Source of the DNA: Rhynochetos jubatus
Taxonomy: Eukaryota; Chordata; Aves; Eurypygiformes; Rhynochetidae
Assembly: GCA_027574665.1 (NCBI GenBank)
Contig: CM050654.1
Location: forward strand, 42,041,722-42,105,721
Length of the DNA: 64,000 bases
Direction: 5' to 3'
The translations under genes and the position numbers were made by a program. A model generated the notes under the pieces. That model made no database searches and had not been told where the DNA came from. It was given only the letters and a program-made list of their open reading frames with translations. Below are positions 13,677-27,500 of the stretch, piece by piece; position 1 is the stretch's first letter, and the number at the start of each line of letters is the position of its first letter.

Positions 13677-13950
13677 TCCCCCTGTGCTGGGCACTGCTGA
13701 GGCCACACCTCGAATCCTGGGTCAGTTTGGGCCCCTCACTGCGAGACAGACCCTGAGGGGCTGGAGCGTGTGCGGAGAAGGGAACGGAGCTGGGGAAGGG
13801 GCTGGAGCACAATTCCTGTGAGGAGCAGCTGAGGGGTCTGGGGGGGTTCAGCCTGGAGAAGAGGAGGCTCAGGGCAGACCTGATCGCTCCCTACAGCTCC
13901 CTGAAAGGGGGGTGCAGAGAGGGGGGTCAGTCTCTTCTCCCAACTGACAA
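13677..13950 (+). mobile_element. CR1 LINE fragment, second (older) CR1 group
   Basis: This sense-oriented fragment is about 270 bp long, with the motifs GCTGAGGCCACACCTCGAAT, GTTTGGGCCCCTCACT, TTCAGCCTGGAGAAGAGGAG and GGTCAGTCTCTTCTCCCAAC. These are typical of the 3'UTR of avian CR1 types whose 3' end reads like the element at 41.4 kb. They differ from the CCATGGCAGGGGG group that dominates this window. The true CR1 3' end is missing, so the copy is truncated on both sides. Confidence 0.88.
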
Positions 13951-16900
13951 GTCTCTTACAAGGACACGACTTGTTTGTACGACTTGAGCCTGCTCAGTAG
14001 ATAAAAATACAGCTTCAAGGGCTTTCTGCATGGGCATAAGTTTGCGGTTATGTAGTTGGGCTGAGCGCTTCCATTGTTGTTGCAGATCTTTGGGAGCAAT
14101 TGCCACTCCGGTGGTGTTAGAGACATCGTGTGAATTCCCGGGATAGGGAGCAGACCTTGTATGATATGTCTGTTTGTACGACATGTCAGGATGACCCCAA
14201 ACTGCAAGAGAACAGTAATTAGTGAGCAGTATCCCTAAATTCTTGTGGTGTTCTGAAACCTTGATTTGTCGAAATGAAATCGTGCCAGATACTTAGTTAC
14301 GAAGGTTTATGAATATTACCGTGCTGCTTATCACCACAGCTATAAAAACACGGGCTGCTACAGAACTGCAGAAAACAAGAGTAAGCACAAGTGATGGAGA
14401 GCAGCTTACCGGCTACAGTATGTGGAATAAACTAAGTTAGTGATGATTTTATTTAACAATATGCTGTATACTTACGGGAAATCAACATCTACATCGTTTC
14501 ACATCTGCAGTATTGCTTTTCTCATATTTTCCGGTAGGTTTTCAATTAATAGGTATGTTTTCCAAAAACCTAATAACTAAATACAGCAACTTGTATTGAC
14601 TCCGAGCTACCCACCATGCAATTTCTACAGCTGTGACTCTAACACATCCATAGCCTGTGCCACATGCAAAGAGGTTTCAAATGATTAAATCTGCCTTTTT
14701 ATTATTCCATTCTTTTTCCCTTAAGGATTTCAGACGTATGATCTGGGGATACAGTCTGGTTTTTATTTTATATCCAGTAAAATATCTTTCGAGTGTCTCT
14801 CGGTACCTTTGCAGAGAAGAAAACAAAGAACCAACATACAGTTAACAGTATTTAGTGCTCCCATAAATATCTAGCTGAAACCAGCAAACAACTGGCGGTC
14901 TGTTTCTGGGACAGTAGTGAAGTACTCTCCAAACACGTTCTTGCAGCATATTAAAAGATTGTCACCCTTTTTCCTTCAGTCAGACCCAGTAGCCACTGAA
15001 TAGATCAAGAAGTGTTTACATTTTGTTCACTCTTCAGCTTCATTTCGATCTCGCTAAACGCGAGGGGGATGTAACGTATTCATTTTGCAAGGGAATTCTA
15101 TATTCTTTTGGGGTGATGGATGATTTGGCAAGGCACTACCAGAGTCGCTAGCGGTTTTGTGAAGCTGTCCTACTCTCCGTTGTCATGATATTAAAACACA
15201 CTGCAATGAAGGACACTGCATTCCCCCATTTTATACTCCCAGCCCGCTAATATTCTCCATAACTCATTATCCATACGTTATCCAATGTCTGTTGCTTAGA
15301 TTCTCTGCTTACGTTGCTCTCTAGTTTAACTTCGTTGTTACCCACCGATGAAGCTCCATGTGCAGAGCTATTTTAATGGAGCAGACCCTCTGCACGTCTG
15401 TGGCCTTTCTCCTTTACAGTGCAGATTATTTTTTTAATCCTACCCGACGTGAAATCTCATCTCAGCTGGAGGCAGAGTCGGAAATGAATCCAGTCTCTGA
15501 ATGGGCATGGCTGGGAGGCACCTCTGGCAGGTGAGCCGACTGCAGGCTTGGAGACAGTGTGGTGGGCAGCAGGTCCTGGCAGTGTTTGAAAAGCACACAT
15601 ACACGTCAGATTGTGCAATGATACTTAAAACCTTCTTTTGTGTTTACTTTTGCATCCATGGGGCAAGAACGTGCTATTGTCTCCGTTTTACTGATGAGGA
15701 AAAAGTACTTAAGGAGATAATTCCCAAAGATCAGCCATGGCCCACAAGGACTAATGTTCCTAGACTTTTTCTGTAGACAATGGAAAGTGCCCTGAAACAG
15801 GTTTTGCTGGAGCTCTTCTCCCTCCGCTTCCTACAGCCAGCTTTGTGGGCCATCCTTCCACCCACTGCCAAATGCCTGTGCAGAGTCGCTCACGGTATCT
15901 GTGGGAACGGGAGGAATTGCAGTGAGGCCCCTGCACAGCCTCTTAACTTTGCTCTTCTCTTCCTCCATGCACTTGTGCCGCTAAGGGAAGGAAGAGTTGA
16001 GTTGAAGCAGCTGAGCCGTATCATGACATGAGCAACGTGTGATAACGCTAAGTTACGGGCACGTAGACCTGCGCGTGCTCATCGCGGTGTCTGGAACCAC
16101 GGAGCAGCACGTGTGTCACCCGGCATGTGCCCCACTCTCTTTTTTGCCTTTGGCAAAATCCCCTGTGCTTTGCAGTCGGATTAATTTCCAGTTGCTGCCT
16201 GTGTACCTGAAAATGTAAGAAGTGTCATGCTTTAAGTTGAAATGATTAAAAAGGATGCATTCTGACAGCCAAAAACGTTTCCATAAATACATTCAAAATG
16301 CGAGGAATAAAAATTTCTTGGCCCCTCCAGTTGTAGCAGAGTTTGGACATAACACGTAGCTCATTCCGAGTTCAGAACAGGCACGGAAATTTGTGTCCAA
16401 AATGTAATTTGTTGAGACGACATTAAGCTCCTGAAAACACAGAATTAGAATTAAATGCCTTCTCAACCATAACCGTGGCGCTGCAGTCATGACGCTAGAA
16501 CAGGCTGGAGCACAAGTACTTTGGACAAACATAACAGGCTGAACAAACAAGCAGGAAACACTCCATATGCATGAAGGAAGCAATTTGTAAGCGTTCGTGT
16601 TCTCCAGCAAGGCACGGCGAGCAGGCACCAGGCAGGATGCCCGGCTATAACCGTTTCACAGAATTTAAATATAGTAGTGTGTCCCTGAGGATCATCGTTT
16701 TAGTTGTCACTGTGTCATTGCTGGTAGTATTCTTTTTTATTTAGCTCTTCTTTTCCACATCTCATTTTCTAAAAACAGGCCTTGAAAATAAAAGCCTTAC
16801 CTTCAGCTTTCCATTTCATTCAGTTGCCAATACACCCTGGTGATTCCCTGTGCAAATGTTCAGCACGGAGGTACGTGATTCAGAAAGGTCTTCAGCCTCG

Positions 16901-17696
16901 ACGCTAGCTGCAGCAGATGATGAACTGAGAGTTCTGCCACGTGAGGTGTGACTGAAAACTGCTTTTCTCAGCCGCCTTGCCCGTCTTTTATTTTATTTTA
17001 AATATGAAGTTGTTCTTTTTCAGTCTGTTCTACAGAAAATAGGGCTCAGCTAAGCTCAGTAGTAATGGTATAACGATGCAGAAGCAGCGAAAGAAGCTGA
17101 AACATTTTATTCCATAGGAATAAAATTAAACTTTAAAGTTGTATTATGCAACTTGGGGATTAGTATTTATGGTGATTTAGAGGCATATTATACTCAGGGA
17201 TTGTAATATGCACCATAGATGTCCCAAGATACCTTTTAACCCTGTGACATTTACGCCACGCCATTGTCGAAGAGATTCATCTGTCTTACTTTATTTTTTT
17301 TAGGTGATTTTCTCAGCCATCAGTGAATTATCTTTGTTTTGTCTTGAGTGTGACATTTGTTAAATTTATTTTATGTAGTCAGTTTGACATGCTTCTGAAT
17401 ACCAGTGTCGGTAAGTGTGCGTCTATTTATCCTGCTTCAACCCATGCTTGTCTCAGAAAAGGTTATTGGAAAGATATTAAGATTAAAAATTGTATAGCTA
17501 AAAAACCCCTCTACTTCTCCTATAAGCTAATCTTGAACCCTTTTATTTCTGGCATACATCCAGAAAGCTGAGATCAGTAAATAGTGAGTCCCCAGAGAGA
17601 TGGCCATTAAGTCCATCACTTGAATGCCAACCAATCTGGGAGCTATCAACCTTTCTGCAAGCTGAAGGGTAAGCCAAGCAGGTAAACTTGGCTGGA
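13951..17696. other. intergenic DNA, no gene seen
   Basis: No exon or RNA gene was recognised. A perfect 10-bp inverted repeat with a 3-base spacer (ATTTTATTCC/GGAATAAAAT) lies at 17104-17126. A 12-bp perfect palindrome AACTTTAAAGTT follows at 17129-17140. Both are in AT-rich DNA, where such structures arise readily by chance. Confidence 0.6.
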
Positions 17697-18535
17697 GGGA
17701 AGGGATGCCATCCAGAGGGACCTGGACAGGCTGGAGAGGTGGGACCGTGCCAACCGCATGGAGTTCAACAAGGCCAAGTGCAAGGTTCTGTACCTGGGTC
17801 GGGGCAATCCCAACTACAAGTACAGGCTGGATGGAGAATGGATTTGGAACAGCCTTGAGGAGAAGAACTTGGGGGTGCTGGGGGTGAGGAGCTGGCCATG
17901 AGCCGCCCATGTGCGCTGGCGGCCCAGAAACCAACTGGATCCTGGGCTGGATGCAGAGCAGCGTGGCCAGGGGGGCAAGGGAGGGGATTCTGCCCCTCTG
18001 CTCCACTCAGGGGAGAGCCCCCCTGCAGTTCTGCCTCCAGCTCTGGGGCCCCCAACAGCAGGAGGACACGGAGCTGTTGGAGCGAGGCCAGAGGAGGCCA
18101 CGGAGATGCTGCGAGGGCTGGAGCCCCTCTGCCATGGGGCCAGGCTGGGGGAGTTGGGGGGTTCAGCCTGGAGAAGGGAAGGCTCCGGGGAGACCTTATA
18201 GCAACTGCTAGTACCTGAAGGGGGCTACAAGGAAGCTGGGTGGGGCAGCTTTTTCCAAGGGCCTGTAGTGACAGGACACGGGGTAATGGGTTTAAATTGA
18301 AAGCACGGAGATTTAGATTAGATATCAGGAAGAAGTTCTTCCAGGAGAGAGTGGGGAGCACTGGGACAGGTTGCCCAGAGAAGCTGTGGATGCCCCATCC
18401 CTGGGAGTGTCCAAGGCCAGGCTGGATGAGGCTGGGAGCACCCTGGGCTATGGAAGGTGTCCCTGCCCATGGCAGGGGGGTTGGAACTAGAGGATCTTTA
18501 AGTTCCCTTCCAACCCAAACTATTGTGTGATTGTA
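17697..18535 (+). mobile_element. CR1 LINE fragment, about 840 bp, intact 3' end
   Basis: This sense CR1 copy starts in the region GATGCCATCCAGAGGGACCT just downstream of the reverse-transcriptase frame. It runs through GGAGTTCAACAAGGCCAAGT, GCCACGGAGATGCTGCGAGG, TTTAGATTAGATATCAGGAA and CCCATGGCAGGGGGGTTGGA to the 3' end CCAACCCAAACTATTGTGTG. It is one of the longest copies in the window and covers the entire 3'UTR. All open frames inside it, up to 198 codons on the minus strand, are repeat artefacts. Confidence 0.96.
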
Positions 18536-21500
18536 TATTTATATCGAGGAAAGCCACAAATCTGAAGAGTTGGTTTATAGCTGGAGGCAAGCCTAGCCCA
18601 TTGCTAATCCATCCTAGTAACACCAGTTTTTGAAACACAATCCAAGATGTGGACAAAGCTTCCTTCAGATCTGTATTATCTGAACACTTCAAAACGTGGT
18701 GTTTCCAATGCACGTGGTGACAGTGGTTAAACAGGTGCTCGCTCACTCACATTCATCTGGGGCAGTTTTGCAGAAGAGCTTTCGCAGGCTGTTCCTTCCT
18801 TCAAAACGCTGTTGGTCTTTGAGAGTTGAAAACAGCGTGACAATACCTGTCTGTCTCTACCGTGTTACAGATACGTTTTGAACGTCTCCTTAGAGCTGAC
18901 GTGAGCTCTGGGCGAAAGAGTTCACTGCGTCTGCACGTGACATGTTTTTCTAGTTGTGCTCTACCCCTGACCGTTCCGCTATCTCTGGTGTGTTTTTAAA
19001 GATTCAGTGTGGATGGCAATGCTGAGTATTCGCAGGGAATACTTCAGAGGTCGGTGCACAAAGGCACCCACATCTCTTCGGAGAATAACGCTTAAGGTTT
19101 CACGGGCGTTCGGCCTATACTTTCCTGAACACTCTGTATTTTATCAACTGAGTTCGGCCTGTCGTTCCCCTACATTGCTGTGCTCACTTAAATACCCAGG
19201 GGCTGCTTCCTCCCTCTGAGGCTGTCTTCCCCTCCGTGGTTAGCCTCTTGGAAACTTTCGCATGATTCTGTCACCTGTTGAAAACCCCAAGCTAATCCGG
19301 ATATTCTTGACTATTCTCTGTTTTGCTGATGTTCTAGGAAAGTTTTCATTTAAAGAGAAGCTTTTGATGCAAACAATTATCTTTGAAATACTGAAATATT
19401 TCACAATTGTTTTTGAAATATTTTGATATCATGTTTGAAAGCCAGCTGCTTTCCAGTATAAATCTCAGATTTTATAAATTTGTGTTTCAGGATACATTAC
19501 CAGGTTTTTATCTGCAATGCCTGAGGTTCTTGCAGACCTCTTAGAAAAGTATTATTTGGCCAAGGAGTTATGTAGCACTTTAATTTGGCCAGTTTGATCA
19601 GAGCTCTGCTTATTTACTCAAAAGTAAAAAAGACTGTGATAATCTACCTTTGTTACATTTAAAGAAAAGATATTTCTCCAGTTTATTCTCTAATAAAAGC
19701 CTGTACAGATAAATACTTCAGCTTTTCAAGAGAGTCTTTAGCCTACAAAATTACTTTATACCCTTGTGGGTAAGCCTGTCCCCTTGCTCTCCCAACTTAC
19801 CTGCTTCTGAGATAATTAAAGATTTCATATCTTTGATTGTCTGATCTTTGCATTCTCTCTTAGCTCATCTGTTACATCCCACGGTTCGACTACCAGAGTT
19901 TATTACTTACACAGCTTCTAAAGAAAAATGTATCTGAGCCACATCGCTTGTGCCGTTGGCATGATAACCCTTAACCTCTGCAGTTCCATTCTCGATTCTA
20001 AAGCGTAAGGAAAAAAAGAGGTTTTTTGTATTCCTGCTACTTTGGTTACTTCTTAATGATTTGTCTTTTTTTTAATAAACTGGGTTTGGTTTGTGGGTAT
20101 TTTTTTTCAGATGGTACTTTTTACTGAGGTCTGTTGTGTAGACATTAAACATTTGGAAAAGTATCAGACACAAAACTGGCAGGTTAACTGCTGTACTACT
20201 AAAACATGTCTTTATTGGGTCTAATGAAATCATAGCTTCTTCCCACAAACCAACCCGTTGCTTTTTTTTTTTTTTGCCTTCTGCTAAACAGACATTCTTA
20301 AGATGTGAACATAGCTAAAACTGGTATATTGTCTTTAATTAGCCTTTTACTAAAATACCTCCTATGACTGGCACATCTCTAACTCCTTCCATCTTCAGTT
20401 ACGAAATATATCCTATTCCTGGGTGGAAATTTAAAACTGGAAGTAGACCTTTGTAAAAACCGATGAAGATGTGACTTTTGTAATATTTATCTTTAGCATT
20501 AATCTGCACAAAGGGCTAAGCAAAATCTTCTGTGAGGATGATGATCAGATGTTTGGGTGAACAAATAGTTTTTCGTAAGTGAGAATTAATCCGTGAAATT
20601 TCAGCTTATATCCTCCCACATACAAATGACATGCTGCCTACCATACTAATTCACATGCGAGTTAGAGAAAGGAAGGAATTTATTGGGGATAATTCAGGGC
20701 TCTATTGAATGTTTAACTGCCAGATCAAAAGGAAATAGAGCTGTTTCACCGGGAGGTCCTTATATTTATTCATTTATTCCCACTTTGCATCTGCAATAAC
20801 ATAGCGTTAGATCTTTCTTGCCTACCCTGTTTTATACCTGTGATGTCTCTCTTGCCTATTCTATTTTATCCCCGTGATGTTTCTCTCCATCACGGAGCCC
20901 CCACCCAGAAAACACCGGGGCACACACATGGACCTGTAGAGAACACAGGCCAAGCAGTATCCTTTGATATCACAGCAACCGCCAGGGCAAAATTCATTTC
21001 TCACAAAGAAAACCTCTGCAATTAGCAGTAACCTTGGCTTTCTGGCATTGATTATTTTCCAAGTTAACCCATGTAAATCATGTGAAAAGTTAATATTTAC
21101 TGCCTAATGTAAAACCAGCATCGACATTTCTCACATCATTACGATAGCCGTACTTATGCCACAGTGATACATTTCCCATTACAGTTCCTTCTTCTCACTT
21201 CATAAAATATAGTAAGCCCTAAAAAACGTACGGGCTTTTTTTGTTGTTGTTGTGTTGGTTGATAACCTAAACATGAAGAGAGCATTTTTTTGCTTAAAAC
21301 CATAGTATTTAATTCATCAAACATCTGCTTCGTTTGACTTCACGTGACCTCTGTGCTTGGAAAATGCGAAATAGAGAGAGAGCACTTCAAATTTAGCCAA
21401 TATACAGTACATTGCCGACAGTAATTATGTATCTGCTTAATTGTGTCCTCAAAGTGCGGCTGTTTGTCTGCAGGTTCTGTATTACTTGGGCCAGTTTCAC

Positions 21501-24500
21501 CGATTCCTCCTTCCACAGTGCAACGCAGTTAGCAGCCTGAGGATTTAATTGCAACAAGCTCATTCTCTGGCTGCCTCCAGGAGGACATTCTGAAGGCTGA
21601 AGTTAGCCTCAACCTCACAAAACATCTGCCAACACTCCCTGTACAGCCCCTTGAGAGAGGAACCTCGGTGGCCATGGCGCAAGCCAAAGGATATTAACTT
21701 CATTACGCTACCGTTGGCTTTTGTGAACCTCTACATGCAGCTACACGGGAGTTCTCTACACGATGAGCTACAACAGGTTTTTTGGAACACTTAGCCTTTT
21801 CATCACTTCTGTTCCACCTCTGGGAAACGTCCCGTGACACAGTCGTCCAGTCGGCGCCGGCAGCGAGCGTGCTGTATCCTGAGCACAGCAAATAGCAGCC
21901 ACGTGTCCAAGAACTTGTTTATATTGTCCTGTTGTGTTCCCCCTCGGCAGGAAAGTGTCTTATTTTCTCCTCCATGTCTCCTCCAGAACACTTAGAACGG
22001 GCCCGTATGGCCGGCTGGAAGGACCGGGGTCATGTAAGAACAAAACCACGACGTGAGTTAGAAGCCTAAACCCTTGATGTCAGGACGGCGTGGGCTCCTG
22101 CGAGGCTGTGTGCTTTTCAGTGGTGGGACAGAGAAATTCCTGAGGGGGCACCAACGGCTCCAAACAGCTCTGCACCGCAAGCTGCAGTGGCCACGTTTCT
22201 GTTAGGACCTGTGCACGGAGATGCTCCGCGGAGAGGCACTCTGTGCACTTCAGGCATCCACAAAACGAGCGCTTTTAGTAATTGTACAAGGACAGGCTTC
22301 ACCCAGGCTGCCTATTAATATAGTTACTTGGTTGGAAGTAATGATTCCTTCTTTTCTTTCTTCGAATATTGAAATAAGGCTATGGCTAGCGCAGACTGAA
22401 TTATTCCTGAATAATAGATGCCTTCCACATTTATTCCTCGAGCAGGATAAGCTGTAACACCATGAATCCACAGTAGGGTATCGTGCTAATGACTGGTTTC
22501 CTCAGCTTTGTCCAGAACGCGAGCGTTTAACTGTACTGCTGTGGTTAAAGCAGTAAATGAGGGAGCAATTGAGTCATTTGACAGACACACTGTAGATAAT
22601 GGTTGCATAATTTTATTTAATAATGTTACATATTCTTATGAAAACATCTATAAAATGTGAAAAAAGAGGGCACCAGTCACTATTACTGCTTTAGCATTTT
22701 AAGGCACATTTTTAACTCTTCTTTATCTCCTTACTCTTGTCCAGTAAAGGGCCAGAGACATCAGATACCCTTGGATAGCACAGTATGATGAAGCATCTTT
22801 ATTTTCCTCTTCAAAGTCATGCTGAGGTGATACTCACTTGGTGGCTTGTATCTTCTTATGTCTTCACCTTAGAGTAAATATACATCTTTCTACCAGACAC
22901 CAGCTGGTTTACTCTTTATTGTTAGGCTTCTATTTCATTAATAACTTGCACCAGCCTATAATTCTAGACACGCACAAGCTTTGATGGTTTTTGCTCAGGA
23001 ACACCATGCTGAAGAGATTTTCAGGAGCTCCCCAGGAAAGTAGATTCTGCTAGACGTAGTGGCTAGAGCCACCAGCTCCAATGAACTCCTGATGACAGTT
23101 CCACTGCTATAAGATCAATAACCTACATATACCATTCAGAACAACGTGAAGCATCGAGCAGCTTTTACAGAATGTGTGAATTTAACAATACAAATACTCT
23201 GGAGCAGTGGTATCACATTAAGTGTCACTCCTGTGTGAGAAGTATAACACTAGAACCTTATTCTGTTCTAACTCAAGAGAACCTTGATAATGTTAACCCC
23301 ATACCTGCTGACCGCTGAAATGTCAACAAATCCTTCTTCAGTGTCTTGGGGGAAGTGAAGGGTTAATGACACAGTCTCATGAATTCAATCTTGTCATGAC
23401 TTGACCTCGTTCCTGTGATATGCCTAAAACCTGTCACAAGAAGGAGTCGCATCCTCCCTCCCTGAGCGTAGAGGTTAAGAAGCCCCACGCAGCGTGTTAA
23501 CGGCATGCTCGGGTAACCACGCTACCTGGAGACCTTCTGGCAATTAGAAGATGAGTTCAACCAGGTGTCAAATTAGGATTTACTTCTGTTGAAATCATGT
23601 GGACATAGAAGAGAAAAAGGCTAGCAGAAATAAGATGTAGATGCTGTTGTCAAGCTATGCAGACATTAGGGAGAATACACCTGAAAGCCAAAAGAGGATG
23701 GAGAAACTTTGATGTTTGAGATGACTAAGGTGGTGTAATTTAATGAATTATCTACTTCAGTGTGCAAGCCAGAACAAAATCTTTACAAGTCGGTCAGTGA
23801 AAGAAAACACCAGGATGAAATTCAAAGAGGACTGGAATAATTTTGTTTCAAATCAAGACATTTTCCAAGTGATAATTATTTTTCAGAGAGATGAAATAGG
23901 CAAATCAGAGGTACCACAAATCATATTAGTTTTTTCCCTTTACAAAATGACAAAAAAGGAGTATTGAGAAAAAAGAGAGAAAATGCCAATAGCTTTCCGC
24001 GACTGGAAAAAGAGAAAGCAAGTTTATAAGGACATGGTGTGAAATACTAATCTCAAAAATCAAATAAGACTGATATTCATGGAAGAAGTCTTCACAAATT
24101 TCTGTCCTAACACGCAGTGGTTTTGTACGTGACAGAACACCAGGGAGAGAAGAAGGAATTTGAAAACAGGATGCATATGATGCAAAAGGCTTGAAAAAAT
24201 TATGGGAAATGAAGTATTAGATTATCTTCTATGTATTTACAGACCTTTGAGAGCATTTCCTCTACTAGCATTTTCAATTTAGTAAGCACAGAATAATCAG
24301 AACAGATTGCGTTATTTTGCTTCTACATGTTTAAATGCTGTGTCCCCCCAAAAAGACAAATTAACAGAAGGCATTAAAAATGAATGACGGTTGGAAATCA
24401 TATTTTGAGTTCAGAGGCAAACAACATTCAAACCCGAACTGACCAACAAAAGGATTAATTGGATGTAGTGGGAGTCTAATGACTGCAGGAAGGAAAATAT

Positions 24501-27500
24501 TGATGGGGCTGATACCAGAGGAAAGGAAAAAAATCCCTTGAGATTCTGCAATATCAGTGAAAAACAGAAAGATTCATCTTAAAAGGATGGAACAACTGGA
24601 ATAAAAACCCAAAAAGGGCCTCAGTTGTTTAGGGTAAGATACCAGCAGCAGAAAACCTAACTGGAGGATGCAGGTGAGTGGCAGAGTTCCATAAAGCCCT
24701 CTTTTGCCACAAAACCCCAAAACCCACAAAGTTTGGCCTGGCTCCACACCGGTACATCTAGCGTCTACCCAGATGCACTCTCTAGAATCCCAGTAAATAG
24801 CTTTTGCTGGTGTTCAACGGTGCCAGCCTGGCGCCAACCCTACGTGCTGTATCATTTTAACTAATAGGGAAGCAGAAGCACTTGGGAGAACCCGAGGTAT
24901 GGACACTTGGAGTGTTAAATCTGGGGTTTCCAATTCCCTGAAGTATTGCTAATGAGAAGTTTGTAAACAGTTTCTACGCTGCTTTATGTTCACATAAAAT
25001 AGAACAATTTCGGATGATGTCAGTATGTTGAAACCGTTCTCTGACTTTGATGAACAGGGAGAAGTCTGAATGTAACCGATTCTTAGCTGTAAATAATGCG
25101 CCCTGTTTTGTAAGAACTTAAGGAGAAAGGTTTGTCCCTTTCAGCAGTAGAGCGCTCAGGATTCTATTAGAAAGTCTGAAATAAATAAGCTTCGAATTGG
25201 GCAGCTGTTCACAAATTAGCACTGTCACAGAACTCAACTTTTAAAAAATCCTTTTATTATGCATACTCAAGTTTTATTTCAACCCACAGCACACCCCTGT
25301 ACTTGAATTTTAACTCCTTCTTAGCTACGTGCGGCCTCAGTATGAGTGAACCTAGGCGGCAAGCAGGAGGAAGCTATGCTATTTCTTCAGGTGGAGTTAC
25401 AAACCTTAACTGAGGTAGGAAAAAGCTCACGTCGGTAGCCACCTGGTACGTTCTGTCACGCGGGAAATTCTGACAGCCGCGTTGAAGGAGGCAATTAAGC
25501 CACTTCTAGGTTTGAACGTTACTTGGAGGCTGACTGCAACACAGCAGATGCTCTCCGAGGTGTGGGTGGCATCTTCCCACCGCATGAAAGATTTCAATGA
25601 ACGGCACGGTTTCCGCTGGATTCATATAACGCCTTGCAAAGTTCGAGCAAATTAATGCGTTCTTTTAACCCGGGAAATTCTGCAGGCAATATAAATGGCA
25701 TTTAGGTAATGCCTCGGGAAAACATTTGCAGAGAGTACTGACAAAGGGAAATCTAGTTTCTCCTTCTACGGCACACTCCATTTCCTTACAAGTAGTAGTT
25801 CTATTATTGTCGTAGGTACCAAGGCCCAACCCCTCTGCATTGAAATGGAGCAAATGCAAATGTGTTTACGCCACAATGGGTAACGACTGTTCATTTATTT
25901 GTAAGAAGGAACATGTGTGGTTTATTTCTGAGCCAAAAAGATTGTTGGCCGCTATTATAGACACGAAAATGTGGTATCTCACTTCAAACGTGGCAGCAGT
26001 TAACTGACAGGAGCAAAACTAACGCCCAGAAAACACTGTAGATAGATCTGTTTTCCAAATATGAATGAGGTCACCCCTGGAGGTGATCTATGTGTTATTA
26101 AAGTGAAAGATTTCCCTAGGCAGAGAGCCATTAAGCCTGAATTAATGCCATAAATATCTAACAGCTACTTCAGGTGAATAATTCTGATTAAAATATCGCT
26201 GTAGTTTTCTCAAATCACACTCCATGAATATTAGCCTGGAAATTAAGAATACAAGGTTTAGCACATACTAACATGCTTATACACGATACAGTGGAGAATT
26301 TGCTGCGAGTCTCGTTAAGTCTTCGGCGGTGTGCCTTTGGCAGGGAGGGGAGGTACCACCGGTGCCTCTGGCACAGTCCCAGTGCCCACACAGGATGTGA
26401 GGACTTGGATTTAATTTCCTTCTCCGCCTAAGAGAACTTCAACCTGCAGCTCCCGTTTCCCGTGAGAGCTTGGGAGACCGCTGGCTAATGAGGCAGGAAG
26501 AAAATTTCTCTCAGTCCATCCTATTGAAGTCGTATCACTCTGTACAAAATCATTAAGTATTAATTGGGCCAGAAAGAAGGTAGGGTGATGCTGCGGAGAG
26601 CTGGGCCCTAAGCCTGCCTGCAATCAATGATTAATTTTCTCCTGTTAAAGAGCCTTTAGAGCAGGGACTTGGACCCAGGCCTGCTCACTTGAAGTGGTAT
26701 GAAATTACCGTCCATTCCTGCACGTCCAGGGACACAGGGGGATGCAGGGCAGATGGCCACCCTGACCAAATTCACAGTGCAGCACAACACCCTGCATGCA
26801 GCAGCAGCATGTAAAAACAGGGTTTCTAGACCTCTGTGCCCCTCTGCCTGCAGCAGCCAGCTGACTTGCCTCCTCCTGCACCCGGGAATATACCGCTTCC
26901 TCCAATGCAGAGCTGTACAAGCAGCGGGATTGGAAAACAACTCAGCTCTGAAGCGCCCCGAAGACCTTGCTCACCGACGGACTGTCTGCACACAGCTTAC
27001 ACCTGGGAGAACAAACATAGCAATTCAGGCCTCCTCGAGCAGAGCTGATAATTATTTACAGGTCTTCCACACCCTTAATGAATGATTTATGCGCTGCCCG
27101 GCTGGGTTGAAAGGAGGCAGCAGGCAACCGTGCCCTCTGAGATTTGTGCCAAGTCCAATTGAAGAGAGATGCTCAGAAAAAAAGTCTACTAGAGCAGATG
27201 AAATGATACCTCCAAGGCAGCGTCAGCCCGAAATACTGCCCAATTATCGTGTGGTATTTATCTACCTGTCTAAAACCTGCACACCGCCCATTGATACCTT
27301 TTTTTGGAAGCAGCCAGTGAGCTGAGAGTATCATTTGGTTCACAGTTACAGGAAGGGTGATCTTGATTTTGAAAAGAATGCTCATTGGACTTCTGAGGTA
27401 GAGAGACGCAATTACTGTGAAACAGAAATGAGAAAAATAATACAGATAACTACATTCAGCCACTGCCAACTCAAAGGAAGATAAACGTCCTCATTCACCG

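Noticed and set aside
19880-19895. GGTTCGACTACC resembling a tRNA B box
   Set aside because: No matching A box, no T-arm or acceptor stem pairing, so not a tRNA gene.
23743-23967. Lys/Asn-rich 74-codon frame considered as an old LINE or gag-like remnant
   Set aside because: No conserved motif could be matched; composition simply follows local A-richness.
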